Counted from the stretch's first letter, positions 26,977 through 36,739 are shown. The stretch: 64,000 nt of DNA from Oscillospiraceae bacterium (GCA_020025675.1 JAHHRS010000004.1:1-64000), one strand, 5' to 3'. Translations and numbers: made by a program. Notes: generated from the sequence alone by a model not told the origin.

Positions 26977-27011
26977 TAAGCTGCTTTATCAACAGATAAA
27001 GCAGCTTTTTT
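26977..27011 (+). terminator. Terminator after alr
   Basis: AAGCTGCTTTATC/GATAAAGCAGCTT with a short loop and six T residues. Confidence 0.92.
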
Positions 27012-27128
27012 GAATACCGGTTAATTTTTTATAGTATTAGTTAACGGATATTCACTATCTTTTTTCTTAATCTCATGTTAATATCATTTTTGCAAGGGCC
27101 TTGACATTTTTAAAAAAGGTGATTTCAC

Positions 27129-28163
27129 ATGATGATTGGTGAAGTAATAAGAAAATATCGAAAGCAGAAAGAGCTGACGCAGGAAGAAATGGCAAACTTT
27201 CTTGGTGTAACCGCGCCCGCAGTGAACAAGTGGGAAAACGGCAATGCCATGCCTGATATTACACTGCTATCCCCTATTGCCCGTCTTCTTGATGTTTCTC
27301 TAAATGAGCTGCTTTCCTTTAAGGAGGAACTTACTGCACAGGAAATTCAGGAGCTGACCTTAAAAGCAGAGCAAATTACTGAAGCTCACGGCTTTGACCA
27401 GGCATACAGCTGGGCAAAAAAGCAGATTGAAGCCTATCCTAATTGTGAAAAGCTAATTTACAGCCTTGCTCTCACACTGGATGCCAAACGTCTCATGCTC
27501 CAGTTATCTAACAGCGAAAAATACGATTCTTTTATTTTGAGCTGTTACAAAAGGCTTTTGAAAAGCAATGACGTAAGCATGAGGACAGTGGCAGCAGATT
27601 CTCTGTATAACTACTATCTAAGAAACGAACAATACGAAAAAGCCTCAGAATATCTCAGCTTTTTCTCTATGCAAAGTCCTGAGCGAAAAAGAAAGCAGGC
27701 AATACTGTACGAGCGGAGCGGTGAAACAGAAAAGGCTTACAAGGAATATGAGGAAATTCTCATCTCTGCATATCAAATTCTTTGCTTAGTTTTCGATAGT
27801 TTATTTAATTTAAAATGCAAGGAACAGGATGTTGAGCTGGCAAAATACTATACGGAAAAAAAGAAACTCCTTGCAGAACTGTTTCAAATGGGAGAATTCA
27901 GTGTTATCGCTGCGGATTTGGCTTTGGCTCAATTTGAAGAGGACAGGGACAAAACCTTTTACTGCGCAGATAGGATGCTGAATAGTCTGGAGAGTATCTA
28001 CAGCTACTCAGCCGCTCCTCTGTTTTCCCACATTGAATTAAAAAAGCCTGACAGTGAGTCTGTTGAAAAAATGCGCACAAGCATTATTTACAGTTTTAAA
28101 CTTGATGACTCTTTCCAATATATGTCCTCTGACCAGCGGTGGAACGAACTTCTGAGTATTTAA
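27129..28163 (+). CDS. XRE-family regulator with helical-repeat C-terminus
   Basis: 344 residues. Residues 1-65 are a Cro/C1-type helix-turn-helix (RKQKELTQEEMANFLGVTAPAVNKWENG). The remaining ~275 are alpha-helical with TPR-like spacing (SLYNYYLRNEQYEKASEYLS, YERSGETEKAYKEYEEIL). This layout is found in many Firmicute regulators that sense a peptide or protein. It is monocistronic, with a terminator just after. The target is unknown. Confidence 0.85.
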   Translation: MMIGEVIRKYRKQKELTQEEMANFLGVTAPAVNKWENGNAMPDITLLSPIARLLDVSLNELLSFKEELTAQEIQELTLKAEQITEAHGFDQAYSWAKKQIEAYPNCEKLIYSLALTLDAKRLMLQLSNSEKYDSFILSCYKRLLKSNDVSMRTVAADSLYNYYLRNEQYEKASEYLSFFSMQSPERKRKQAILYERSGETEKAYKEYEEILISAYQILCLVFDSLFNLKCKEQDVELAKYYTEKKKLLAELFQMGEFSVIAADLALAQFEEDRDKTFYCADRMLNSLESIYSYSAAPLFSHIELKKPDSESVEKMRTSIIYSFKLDDSFQYMSSDQRWNELLSI

Positions 28164-28164
28164 G

Positions 28165-28212
28165 AATTCGGCGTGTTTAATCCAAATGAATTAAACACGC
28201 CGAATATTTTTA
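28165..28212 (+). terminator. Terminator after XRE regulator gene
   Basis: A 16-bp perfect stem ATTCGGCGTGTTTAAT and its complement around CCAAATGA, then ATTTTTAT. The following 28213-28405 stretch holds only a weak structured palindrome (CAGCGC to GCGCTG, 28260-28303) of unknown meaning. Confidence 0.9.
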
Positions 28213-28405
28213 TCTAACGGTCTTTCCCACGGTAAGTCAACATAGCACAGCTTAAAACACAGCGCAGGCAGTTATACTGTCTGCTTTATCATAGACAGCG
28301 CTGGAATATTTTATACTAAGTTTGTGGAGGAACCGGTGGCTTGGCATTTCCCTTGCATCTCTGCCCTTAGCAACGCCAAGATATAACGCCGTCTATATAC
28401 ATAAA

Positions 28406-29740
28406 TTACCGTTTATTGGAAGGCAGCCAAATACGCTGTTCTTCCGCTTTTTTTATAAGCTCATCTCGGAAATCAGGGTGTGCAATAGAAATAAGTTTTT
28501 CTGCTCTCTCCCATGAGCTCATACCTGCAAGGTTTACGCATCCGAACTCAGTCACAATATAATAACTCTGGCTTCTGGGCGTTGTAATTATATCACCGTT
28601 AAACTGAGGCAGAATTCTTGAATGGAGCTGCCCTTTTTTATCTTTAAACGTGGAGCTCATACAAAGGAAGGATTTTCCGCCCTTTGACATTGTAGCTCCG
28701 GTTACAAAGTCAAGCTGTCCACCTGTTCCGCTTATCTGCCTTAAACCTGAACTTTCGGAAGAAACCTGACCATATAAATCCACATTCAGGCAGCCGTTAA
28801 TAGATATAAGATTATCATTTTGAGCAATAACATATGGGTCATTAACATAGCTCATGGGATAGGCTGCAAGAGACGGGTTATCGTCAACCCAGTCATAAAA
28901 CTCCCTTGTACCGACAGCAAGGCCAAGAATTCCCTTGCCATTATGGAAATTTTTCTTGCGGTTTGTCAGCTTTCCGGCTTTGGCAATGGACATAAAACCA
29001 TCAGAGCAAAGTTCCGTGTGCATACCCAAATCCTTTAAATCAGAATCTGCGATCAAAGCACCTAAGGCATTAGGAGTTCCTCCTATACCCAGCTGTATGG
29101 TAGTGCCGTCTGATATGTGAGGAAGTATAAATTCTGCTATTTTAATGTCCTCTTGAGTAGGCGGCAGCATAGGCGGCGAAAAGGGCTCAGTATATCCAGC
29201 TTCAACAATATAATCGGCCTCAGAAATGTGGACAAGTTCTCCTTCTCCGCCTCTTACCCTTGGTAACGCCTCGTTTACTTCCAGAATTACCCTATCCGCT
29301 TTTTCTATAATTGCGCGTGAAACCCCGGTTGCACCTGACAGATTAAAATAGCCATGTTTATCCATAGGTGTTACGCTTATCATTGCAACATTAACAGTGA
29401 CAAAATTTTTGTAATACCATGGAATGTTTCTGAACACCATAGGAGTAAAGAAGGCTCTGCCCTGATCGCACATTTTTCTCTCATAACCGGAACAGTGCCA
29501 TGTATTATATACAAAATGCTCCATTGTTGGATCGCATTCTATAACTTGAATAGGCCCCATTGTCAGATTTCCCCTCACCTTGACATTGTGAAGCTCATCT
29601 CTTCTCTTTGCAAGAGCCTGATCAAGCTTTTTGGGAAAGGCTACATTAGATGAATAGTCAACCCAATCACCATCTTTTACTATTTTAACCGCTTCATCGG
29701 CAGAGCGGAGTTTGGTTCTATATTCAGAATAAAAATCCAC
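28406..29740 (-). CDS. Acetyl-CoA hydrolase/transferase family CoA-transferase, probably butyryl-CoA:acetate type
   Basis: 444 residues from a GTG at 29740, chosen because GGGGTGA lies five bases upstream; the open frame before it has no site. Class I CoA-transferase family with QLGIGGTPNALG, the HTELCSDGF region that carries the catalytic Glu, SINGCLNVDLYGQVSSES and GTGGQLDFVTGA. The last motif and overall match are close to the butyryl- or 4-hydroxybutyryl-CoA:acetate transferases of gut butyrate producers. It stands alone, without the bcs/thl-crt-hbd genes, so the acyl substrate is inferred only from similarity. Confidence 0.85.
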   Translation of the reverse strand: MDFYSEYRTKLRSADEAVKIVKDGDWVDYSSNVAFPKKLDQALAKRRDELHNVKVRGNLTMGPIQVIECDPTMEHFVYNTWHCSGYERKMCDQGRAFFTPMVFRNIPWYYKNFVTVNVAMISVTPMDKHGYFNLSGATGVSRAIIEKADRVILEVNEALPRVRGGEGELVHISEADYIVEAGYTEPFSPPMLPPTQEDIKIAEFILPHISDGTTIQLGIGGTPNALGALIADSDLKDLGMHTELCSDGFMSIAKAGKLTNRKKNFHNGKGILGLAVGTREFYDWVDDNPSLAAYPMSYVNDPYVIAQNDNLISINGCLNVDLYGQVSSESSGLRQISGTGGQLDFVTGATMSKGGKSFLCMSSTFKDKKGQLHSRILPQFNGDIITTPRSQSYYIVTEFGCVNLAGMSSWERAEKLISIAHPDFRDELIKKAEEQRIWLPSNKR

Positions 29741-29821
29741 AAAATCACCCCGTAAAATTATAACACAGATACTGTTAAAATAAAAGTGTAAACGCACAAA
29801 GCTTTACGCAAAAAAGCATAT

Positions 29822-29853
29822 AAAAATGAGGCGCGTTATAAACGCGCCCCAAA
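29822..29853 (-). terminator. Terminator after cstA
   Basis: GGCGCGTT/AACGCGCC stem followed by TCATTTTT on the minus strand. Confidence 0.85.
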
Positions 29854-29890
29854 ATAAGTACTTTTAAGTTTTAATAAAACTCAGGCTAAA

Positions 29891-31633
29891 TTATGCCTTT
29901 GCCTCTTCCTTTTTGCCACTGGAAAGAACTTTAACACCCTCGACAACAAGGATAGCAGCAAGAACGATAAGGCCAACAGACCAAATCATCTGGAACCAGT
30001 CGCCCCATACAGCGGTACCAGCAGCAACGGCCTTAATCTTACCGATTATGGTCATTACAAGAGAAGTGCCGGTAGCAACGAGCATGAAGGTCATGGGAAC
30101 GTAGAACATCTTATTGTCCTTACCGATGTTAGCAAGCCATGCAGCAACAGCAAGCATTGCTATACCTGCAAGCAGCTGGTTTGCAGCACCGAACACGCCC
30201 CAAATCTGGTCAAGGCCAAGGAAGCCCATGCCGCAGCCGATAACTACCATGATAAGGGTAGATACAAAAGGCTTAGCCAAGAATCCGCGAACGCCCTTGA
30301 TTTCCTCAGCCTTCTCGCCTTCCTTGACGAACAGCTCGGCAAACATGTAACGTGCAAGACGAGTACCGGAGTCAAGAGAGGTCAGAGCAAAGACAGAGAC
30401 TGCAAGAGTCAGCAGAGTGTAAACAGTGTCGTATACAGGGTTGGAAGCATCTGCAACACCACCGAACATGGTAGCAACAGCAGTAGCAATACCACCGGCG
30501 AAGATGGTAGGAGGTGCGGAGAGTTTGAATACATCACCGCCGCCTGCGTCAACCTTGTTGAATACGATACCGACAGCAATCAGGGAGATGATAGCCAGAG
30601 CGGATTCAACTATCATTGCGCCGTAGCCGATAACCTTAGCATCCTTCTCAGAATCAAGCTGCTTGGAAGTAGTACCGGAACCGATCAGAGAGTGGAAACC
30701 GGAAACTGCGCCGCATGCAACTGTGATAAACAGAGTGGGGAAGAGGAACTGGCCGGCGGAAGGATTGAAGGAAGTAAATGCAGGAAGAACAACAGTCATG
30801 TTGGATCCGACGATACCTACAACAGCAATGATCATCATACCGTAAAGCAGGAAGGAGCTGAGGTAGTCACGGGGCTGCAGCAGCATCCAAACAGGAAGCA
30901 GAGAAGCAACCATAACGTATACAGCAATGAAGCCAACCCAGAATGTACGGCCGAGGTTGACACCAACGTTCAGACCGATAGCTACGATAGCAATAATGCC
31001 TATGATACCAACAATGGTAGCAGGGCCGATCTTTGCATTCTTTCTGTAAACGAAGAAACCAAAGATGAAAGCAATAACAATAAACAGCAGAGAAGTTGTT
31101 GCTGTAGATGCATGCTCGGAAACGTTAGCACGTCCAACAGAGATGATGGGGCCTTCGGACATGAAGGTACCGGCAACAACTGCGGTGAAGGAAGCGATAA
31201 CCAGAATCAGAACGAGCAATGCAAAGACTGTAAACAGTCTCTGAGCACGAATGCCCATGTTAGCCTTGATAACTTCACCAATGGAACCACCATTGTGGCG
31301 AATAGAGGCAAACAGAGCACCAAAGTCATGAACAGCACCAAAGAAAATACCGCCGATGACAACCCAAAGGAAAACAGGAACCCAACCGAAAACTGAAGCC
31401 AGGATAGGTCCGTTAATAGGGCCAGCACCTGCGATGGAAGAGAAATGGTGACCCATCAGAACGGCGGGGTTAGCAGGAACAAAGTCCTTTCCGTCATAAC
31501 TGGTGTGTGCCGGTGTCTCACGGGTGGGATCTACACCCCACTGCTTTGCAAGCCAGCTGCCGTAAAATACATAGCCGATGGCAAGCAGAGCCAATGCGAT
31601 TACAAGAATAAGAATTGCGCTCACACTTTTCAC
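29891..31633 (-). CDS. cstA: CstA-family carbon starvation transporter
   Basis: 580 residues with about 16 membrane helices. Family landmarks: FVPANPAVLMGHHFSSIAGAGPINGP near the N-terminus, and FHSLIGSGTTSKQL and GGVADASNP in the middle. CstA/BtsT proteins take up pyruvate, and peptides in some species. The length is that of the shorter clostridial type. It is 37 bases downstream of an unknown gene with which it shares a promoter. Confidence 0.93.
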   Translation of the reverse strand: MKSVSAILILVIALALLAIGYVFYGSWLAKQWGVDPTRETPAHTSYDGKDFVPANPAVLMGHHFSSIAGAGPINGPILASVFGWVPVFLWVVIGGIFFGAVHDFGALFASIRHNGGSIGEVIKANMGIRAQRLFTVFALLVLILVIASFTAVVAGTFMSEGPIISVGRANVSEHASTATTSLLFIVIAFIFGFFVYRKNAKIGPATIVGIIGIIAIVAIGLNVGVNLGRTFWVGFIAVYVMVASLLPVWMLLQPRDYLSSFLLYGMMIIAVVGIVGSNMTVVLPAFTSFNPSAGQFLFPTLFITVACGAVSGFHSLIGSGTTSKQLDSEKDAKVIGYGAMIVESALAIISLIAVGIVFNKVDAGGGDVFKLSAPPTIFAGGIATAVATMFGGVADASNPVYDTVYTLLTLAVSVFALTSLDSGTRLARYMFAELFVKEGEKAEEIKGVRGFLAKPFVSTLIMVVIGCGMGFLGLDQIWGVFGAANQLLAGIAMLAVAAWLANIGKDNKMFYVPMTFMLVATGTSLVMTIIGKIKAVAAGTAVWGDWFQMIWSVGLIVLAAILVVEGVKVLSSGKKEEAKA

Positions 31634-31670
31634 TCCTTAAATAAAAAATGTTGTAATATTAGCATTTGCG

Positions 31671-32195
31671 TCAGGTCTTCTCCTCCCTGACGGCAAATAG
31701 CTTCTTAAAGAAAGATGCCAGACCGTGTCCGGCGCGATTAGTGAAGATTTCCTGAGTATCCAGAGCGACAGCGCCGGAGAGAAGGTTTGTAAATCCATGG
31801 AAGGAGAACTTATAGCTTTTCGTAAACTCTCTCTTCATCATGGGCTTAACTTCTTTTTCATCCAGTCTGTCGGCAATAAAAATTACCTTCACATTTGTAT
31901 ACTGGTGCTCCTTATGGGGCTTCACTCTCGGAAGACCGTCATTCAGGGCAAAATCAGTGCATTTTTCTACGAGTTCTTTTGTGAACTCAGGTGCTGAAAA
32001 TATGTAGGCGTATTCGTTTGTCTCATTTCCCCAGATTACGTTTTTCTTATCCAGCCAGTATTTTTCAGATCTTGAAAAATAATCGGCTCTGAAAACAAGA
32101 GGAATATCGCAGGGCGCTTCCATATCAACAATATTGTAGTATGCGCAGTATGATTCCCTAAGTATTTCAAGGAATTTTTGCCGCTCAATTGCCAT
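31671..32195 (-). CDS. Conserved-looking protein of unknown function, partner of cstA
   Basis: 174 residues, no signal peptide and no membrane helix. It is rich in aromatic residues (ADYFSRSEKYWLDKKNVIWG), with a basic C-terminus. GGGAGGC precedes the ATG. I do not recognise the family. It is the first gene of a two-gene operon with cstA, so a role in regulating or supporting that transporter is possible but unproven. Confidence 0.75.
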   Translation of the reverse strand: MAIERQKFLEILRESYCAYYNIVDMEAPCDIPLVFRADYFSRSEKYWLDKKNVIWGNETNEYAYIFSAPEFTKELVEKCTDFALNDGLPRVKPHKEHQYTNVKVIFIADRLDEKEVKPMMKREFTKSYKFSFHGFTNLLSGAVALDTQEIFTNRAGHGLASFFKKLFAVREEKT

Positions 32196-32238
32196 TGACT
32201 ATGCCTCCCGGAAAAATGAACAAATTATGACCACTGTT

Positions 32239-32267
32239 AATATAACACTAAATCTTCAAAATTACAA
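32239..32267 (-). promoter_or_regulatory. Promoter of the cstA operon
   Basis: TTGTAA and TATATT with a 17-base spacer, about 43 bases before the start at 32195. The remaining AT-rich gap up to 32494 must also hold the promoter of the methyltransferase gene, which was not resolved. Confidence 0.5.
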
Positions 32268-32494
32268 TAGCTTTTTAGAACATTTTTTGTTTACATAGCA
32301 CAGACATGCTTTAATAAACGAAATTTATAATAATATTTGTATCTCTGTCATTTACACTTTTAATTCCATGTCTTTTTTTGAACTTTTTTAACAGTTTGAA
32401 AAGATTGTTATATTTCGTTTACAAGTCCGTTTTTTTGTTGTATCATTGTAACGTTTGTTTTTAATAAATATTACGCAGATGGAGTAGATTAAGT

Positions 32495-33613
32495 ATGGAT
32501 TTTAAACTTTGTGTTCCATGCCTTCTTGGGCTTGAGGGGCCTATTTCCGACGAGCTCAGGAGGCTTGGTTTAAATAATGTTGAAGCTGAGAACGGCCGTG
32601 TATATTTTACCGGCGGTTTTGAGGATATTGCCAAAGCAAATGTTTGCCTTCGTATAGGTGAACGAGTTCTCATTGAGGTTGGTAAATTTCAGGCACTCAG
32701 CTTTGAGGAGCTTTTTCAGGGGACCAAAGCTCTCCCCTGGGAAATGTTTATTCCCAGAGACGGTGCTTTTCCTGTCAAAGGTCATTCATTAAATTCAAAG
32801 CTTTTCTCAGTTTCCGACTGTCAAAGCATTATAAAAAAGGCTGTGGTGGAGCGTCTCAAGAGCAGATACCACATTCAATGGTTTCAGGAGACCGGTTCAC
32901 TGTATCAAATTCAGTTTTCTATAATGAAGGATCAGGTATCCCTGTGCATCGACACCACAGGACCCGGTCTTCACAAGAGAGGATACCGTCCCGCGCACAA
33001 TGCGGCACCGTTAAAGGAAACTCTGGCCGCAGCTATGGTAACCCTTTCCCGATACAAAGGTAAAGGTGATTTCTGTGACCCATTCTGCGGCAGCGGTACT
33101 ATTCCGATAGAAGCAGCTCTGATTGCTAAAAACAGGGCCCCCGGTCTATACCGCAGTTATACCGCTATGGACTGGAAAAACTTTGACCGCAAAGTATGGG
33201 ACAAAGTCAAGGCTGAGGCGGTGAGCCGTGAATTTAACGGTGATTACAGTATTGTAGGCTCAGACATTGACCCTAATGCCATATCTATCGCCCGTGAGAA
33301 TGCGGAGAGGGCCGGAGTTTCTGATATAGTAAGATTTGAAGTTGCAGACGCCATGAAATTTAACAGAGAAACCCAGCGCGGCGTAATTGTCACCAATCCT
33401 CCTTACGGTGAAAGAATCATGGAAAAGCAGGAAGCGGAAGCTCTTTACCGCGGTTTCGGAAAGATATACTTAGGTCTTCAGAACTGGCAGCTCTACCTGC
33501 TTTCTTCTCACACTGAGTTTGAGCGGAGTTTCGGTAAGCAGGCAGATAAGAAACGTAAGCTGTATAACGGTATGATAAAATGCGACTTGTTTATGTATTT
33601 TAACAGGAAGTGA
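32495..33613 (+). CDS. THUMP-domain class I RNA methyltransferase (RlmL/YpsC-like)
   Basis: 372 residues. N-terminal ferredoxin-like/THUMP region (1-160), then a Rossmann methyltransferase with CDPFCGSGTIPIEAALIA (SAM binding) and the base-flipping motif TNPPYGERI. Related proteins make N2-methylguanosine in 23S rRNA or tRNA. It resembles the single-domain Firmicute type rather than the double enzyme of E. coli. Confidence 0.93.
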   Translation: MDFKLCVPCLLGLEGPISDELRRLGLNNVEAENGRVYFTGGFEDIAKANVCLRIGERVLIEVGKFQALSFEELFQGTKALPWEMFIPRDGAFPVKGHSLNSKLFSVSDCQSIIKKAVVERLKSRYHIQWFQETGSLYQIQFSIMKDQVSLCIDTTGPGLHKRGYRPAHNAAPLKETLAAAMVTLSRYKGKGDFCDPFCGSGTIPIEAALIAKNRAPGLYRSYTAMDWKNFDRKVWDKVKAEAVSREFNGDYSIVGSDIDPNAISIARENAERAGVSDIVRFEVADAMKFNRETQRGVIVTNPPYGERIMEKQEAEALYRGFGKIYLGLQNWQLYLLSSHTEFERSFGKQADKKRKLYNGMIKCDLFMYFNRK

Positions 33614-33637
33614 AGAGAGAGGTTCGGAGGAAAATAT

Positions 33638-34588
33638 ATGAAACACCTGTTTATAGTAAATCCCATAGCAGGCGGTAAAGACCGTTCAGCGGAAATAAGG
33701 GAAAAAGTGGAAAGTGTTTTTAAAAGGCACGGCGGTGAATATGAAATATACATTACCAAAGCTCCCATGGATGCCACTGAAAAAATAAAGCAGGAGGCTG
33801 CCTCCGGTATGCCCCTTCGTGTGTATGCCTGCGGAGGTGACGGAACCTTCGGTGAGTGCGCCTGCGGTGCAGCTTTAAAGGACAATGTAGCTGTTTGTCC
33901 GTTTCCCGTAGGCACAGGTAATGATTTTTGCCGTATGTTCGGTGAAGAGCAGCATTTATACAGAGATTTGGATGCGCTGGTGGATGGTTGGGAAACCCCT
34001 ATTGACCTTATAAGCTGCAACGGACGGTACAGCACTAATATATGCTCTGTTGGCATTGACGCAAGAATAGGTACCAATGTTCATAAATACGCAAAAATAC
34101 CATTTTTCGGCGGTGCTGCCGGTTATGTACTCTCTTCTATTGTGGAAATGTTTAAGGGAATTGCTGAAAACATGAAAGTCAGATCCAAAGGCTTTGAAGC
34201 GGAGGGTAAGCACACCCTTATATGTGCCTGCAACGGCAGCTATTACGGCGGTGGGTTTCACCCCTGTCCCTCAGCAAGGCCTGATGACGGAATTATGGAC
34301 GTATTGGTAATAAGAAAGGTAAGCCTGCTTACCTTTGCCGCTCTAATAAAGAAGTTTGCCGCCGGTGAAGCTGATGAATTGAAACAATATGTTACTCATA
34401 TTCGTACTGACGAGCTGGAAATTGAGTTTGATAAAGAAAGCATTGTAAGCTTTGACGGAGAACTTATGATGTCAAAAGTGGCTCATATGCAGCTTGTGCA
34501 CAACGCTATGAATTTGATTGTCCCTCGGGGTATGCATTTTTTTGACGAGGTTAAACACGAAGAATTAGGTGCAGCCGCTGTAGTTTAA
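33638..34588 (+). CDS. Diacylglycerol kinase-family lipid kinase (YegS/DgkB-like)
   Basis: 316 residues. The nucleotide-binding motif YACGGDGTFGECACG and PFPVGTGNDFCRMFG are in the N-terminal domain; the C-terminal beta sandwich ends with SFDGELM. It phosphorylates a lipid alcohol, probably diacylglycerol for phospholipid recycling. It follows the methyltransferase by 24 bases, with a ribosome site TCGGAGG, in the same operon. Confidence 0.9.
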   Translation: MKHLFIVNPIAGGKDRSAEIREKVESVFKRHGGEYEIYITKAPMDATEKIKQEAASGMPLRVYACGGDGTFGECACGAALKDNVAVCPFPVGTGNDFCRMFGEEQHLYRDLDALVDGWETPIDLISCNGRYSTNICSVGIDARIGTNVHKYAKIPFFGGAAGYVLSSIVEMFKGIAENMKVRSKGFEAEGKHTLICACNGSYYGGGFHPCPSARPDDGIMDVLVIRKVSLLTFAALIKKFAAGEADELKQYVTHIRTDELEIEFDKESIVSFDGELMMSKVAHMQLVHNAMNLIVPRGMHFFDEVKHEELGAAAVV

Positions 34589-34662
34589 GCCATTTTTCCT
34601 CCCTCGTTTAACTTTGTAACAAAAAATTAATAAATTTTCCCCCGTTTTTTTATTTAGGGGGC

Positions 34663-34690
34663 TTGAAATTTAAAAATAATGTGGTATTAT
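34663..34690 (+). promoter_or_regulatory. Promoter of groESL
   Basis: TTGAAA and TATTAT with 16 bases between, ending just before the CIRCE element. This is the sigma-A type arrangement expected for HrcA control. Confidence 0.75.
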
Positions 34691-34693
34691 TAG

Positions 34694-34730
34694 CACCGTT
34701 AGCACTCATAGTTGTAGAGTGCTAACGGTG
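34694..34730. promoter_or_regulatory. CIRCE operator (HrcA site)
   Basis: Canonical TTAGCACTC-N9-GAGTGCTAA at 34699-34725. The pairing continues five more bases on each side (CACCG/CGGTG), giving 14-bp perfect arms. It represses groESL by binding HrcA, which must be encoded elsewhere. Confidence 0.97.
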
Positions 34731-34767
34731 TTGATTTTTGTAAACAAATTTAGGAGGCATATATATT

Positions 34768-35052
34768 ATGAAACTTAGACCTTTGGCTGACAGAGTCGTT
34801 CTCAAACAGAATGAGGCTGAGGAACGCACTTCCTCCGGTATTTTTCTGACCGCTTCCGCTCAGGAAAAACCCGAAGTTTACGACGTTGTTGAAGTCGGTC
34901 CCGGTGGAATGGTTGAGGGCAACCAGGTAGAGATGATTGTTAAGGCAGGACAGAGTGTTCTGGTTGGCAAGTACAGCGGAAGCAAGGTAAAACTTGATGA
35001 TGTTGAGTACACTATCGTCCGTCAGTCAGATATTCTGGCAGTTATTGAGTAA
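34768..35052 (+). CDS. groS: Co-chaperonin GroES
   Basis: 94 residues, the standard length. It starts MKLRPLADRVVLKQ and contains the mobile-loop region (EERTSSGIFLTASAQEKP) and the roof motif GPGGMVEG. It caps the GroEL cage and is under CIRCE control. Confidence 0.98.
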   Translation: MKLRPLADRVVLKQNEAEERTSSGIFLTASAQEKPEVYDVVEVGPGGMVEGNQVEMIVKAGQSVLVGKYSGSKVKLDDVEYTIVRQSDILAVIE

Positions 35053-35069
35053 TAAGGAGGCTAATTATA

Positions 35070-36695
35070 ATGGCTAAACAGATAATTTACGGTGAAGAAG
35101 CAAGAAAAGCTCTTGAGCGTGGCGTAAAGCAGCTTACCGATACAGTTAAGATAACCCTTGGACCTAAGGGCAGAAACGTTGTTCTTGATAAGAAGTTCGG
35201 CTCTCCCCTGATCACTAATGACGGTGTTACCATTGCAAAAGAGATTGAACTTGAAGATGCTTTTGAGAACATGGGCGCACAGCTCATTAAGGAGGTTTCC
35301 ACCAAGACCAACGATGTTGCCGGTGACGGTACAACTTCCGCAACTGTTCTGGCTCAGGCCATGATCAGCGAAGGTCTCAAGAATCTTGCAGCAGGTGCAA
35401 ATCCCATTACTGTTAACAAAGGTATCAAAAAGGCTACTCAGGCCGCTGTTGATGCTGTTAAGGCCGCTTCTCAGCCTGTTTCCTGCTCACATGATATTGC
35501 CCGTGTAGGTACTATCTCTTCCGGAGACGAAGTTATCGGTAACCTCATAGCAGAGGCAATGGAAAAGGTAAGCCAGAACGGCGTTATCACCATTGAAGAG
35601 AGCAAGACCGCTGATACTTACAGCGATGTTGTTGAAGGTATGCAGTTTGATAGAGGCTACCTCTCTCCCTATATGGTAACCGATACTGATAAGATGGAAG
35701 CTGTTCTGGATGACGCTCTCATTCTTATAACCGATAAGAAGATTTCAAATATTCAGGAAATTCTTCCTCTGCTGGAGAAGATTGTTCAGGGCGGCAGAAA
35801 ACTGCTCATTATTGCTGAGGATGTAGAGGGCGAGGCTCTTGCTACTATCGTTCTTAATAAACTCCGTGGCACATTCAACTGCGTATGTGTAAAGGCCCCC
35901 GGCTTTGGTGACAGACGCAAGGAAATGCTTCAGGATATTGCAATTCTCACCGGCGGTCAGGTTGTTTCCTCCGCTCTGGGCATGGAGCTGAAAGATACCG
36001 GCATAGAAATGCTCGGTCATGCTCATCAGGTCAAGGTCACCAAGGAGAACACCGTTATTGTTGACGGCTTCGGTGACAGTAATGAAATCAAAGCCCGCGC
36101 AGCTCAGATTCAGCGTCAGATTGATGAGTGCACTTCTGATTACGATAAGGAAAAGCTTCAGGAGCGCCTCGCAAAGCTTTCCGGCGGTGTTGCAGTTATT
36201 AAGGTCGGTGCAGCTACTGAGACCGAGATGAAAGAAAAGAAACTGCGTATTGAAGACGCACTGAACGCAACCCGCGCAGCAGTTGCAGAAGGTATTGTTG
36301 CCGGCGGCGGTACTGCTTACGTTATTGGCTCCAAGGCAGCGGAAAAACTGGTTGCCACTTTGGAGGGCGACGAAAAAACCGGTGCTGCTATCATAGCAAA
36401 GGCTCTCAGAGCTCCTATTATGCAGATTGCTGCTAATGCAGGGCTGGAAGGCGCTGTTATCTACAATAATGTTGCAAACAGCAATGAGGAAAACTATGGC
36501 TTTGATGCCGCTAACGAGCAGTACGGCGATATGATATCCATGGGTATCGTTGACCCAACCAAGGTATGCCGTTGCGCTATGGAGAACGCAGCTTCCGTAG
36601 CTTCCATGGTTCTTACCACTGAAAGCCTTGTTTCTGACATTCCCGAGAAGGCAGCTCCTGCAGCTCCTGCACCCGACATGGGCGGCATGTACTAA
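35070..36695 (+). CDS. groL: Chaperonin GroEL
   Basis: 541 residues with the typical GGMY end. ATP-site motifs TLGPKGRNVVLDKKFGSP and NDVAGDGTTSATVLAQAM are intact, and VAEGIVAGGGTAY is present. It folds proteins in the cytoplasm with GroES. The long open frame on its other strand is a shadow. Confidence 0.99.
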   Translation: MAKQIIYGEEARKALERGVKQLTDTVKITLGPKGRNVVLDKKFGSPLITNDGVTIAKEIELEDAFENMGAQLIKEVSTKTNDVAGDGTTSATVLAQAMISEGLKNLAAGANPITVNKGIKKATQAAVDAVKAASQPVSCSHDIARVGTISSGDEVIGNLIAEAMEKVSQNGVITIEESKTADTYSDVVEGMQFDRGYLSPYMVTDTDKMEAVLDDALILITDKKISNIQEILPLLEKIVQGGRKLLIIAEDVEGEALATIVLNKLRGTFNCVCVKAPGFGDRRKEMLQDIAILTGGQVVSSALGMELKDTGIEMLGHAHQVKVTKENTVIVDGFGDSNEIKARAAQIQRQIDECTSDYDKEKLQERLAKLSGGVAVIKVGAATETEMKEKKLRIEDALNATRAAVAEGIVAGGGTAYVIGSKAAEKLVATLEGDEKTGAAIIAKALRAPIMQIAANAGLEGAVIYNNVANSNEENYGFDAANEQYGDMISMGIVDPTKVCRCAMENAASVASMVLTTESLVSDIPEKAAPAAPAPDMGGMY

Positions 36696-36705
36696 TAAAA
36701 CACTT

Positions 36706-36739
36706 AAAAACAGGCGCTCGACAGAGTGCCTGTTTTTTT
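36706..36739 (+). terminator. Terminator after groEL
   Basis: AAAACAGGCGCTC pairs with GAGTGCCTGTTTT around GACA, with seven T residues. Confidence 0.92.

Noticed and set aside
28260..28303. A structured RNA suggested by nested palindromes
   Set aside because: Stems are short (6 and 8 bp with a G-U pair), no promoter or terminator of its own, no known family pattern.
30692..31396. A 234-codon plus-strand frame over cstA
   Set aside because: Low-complexity Asn/Ser/Glu composition from reading a membrane-protein gene backwards.
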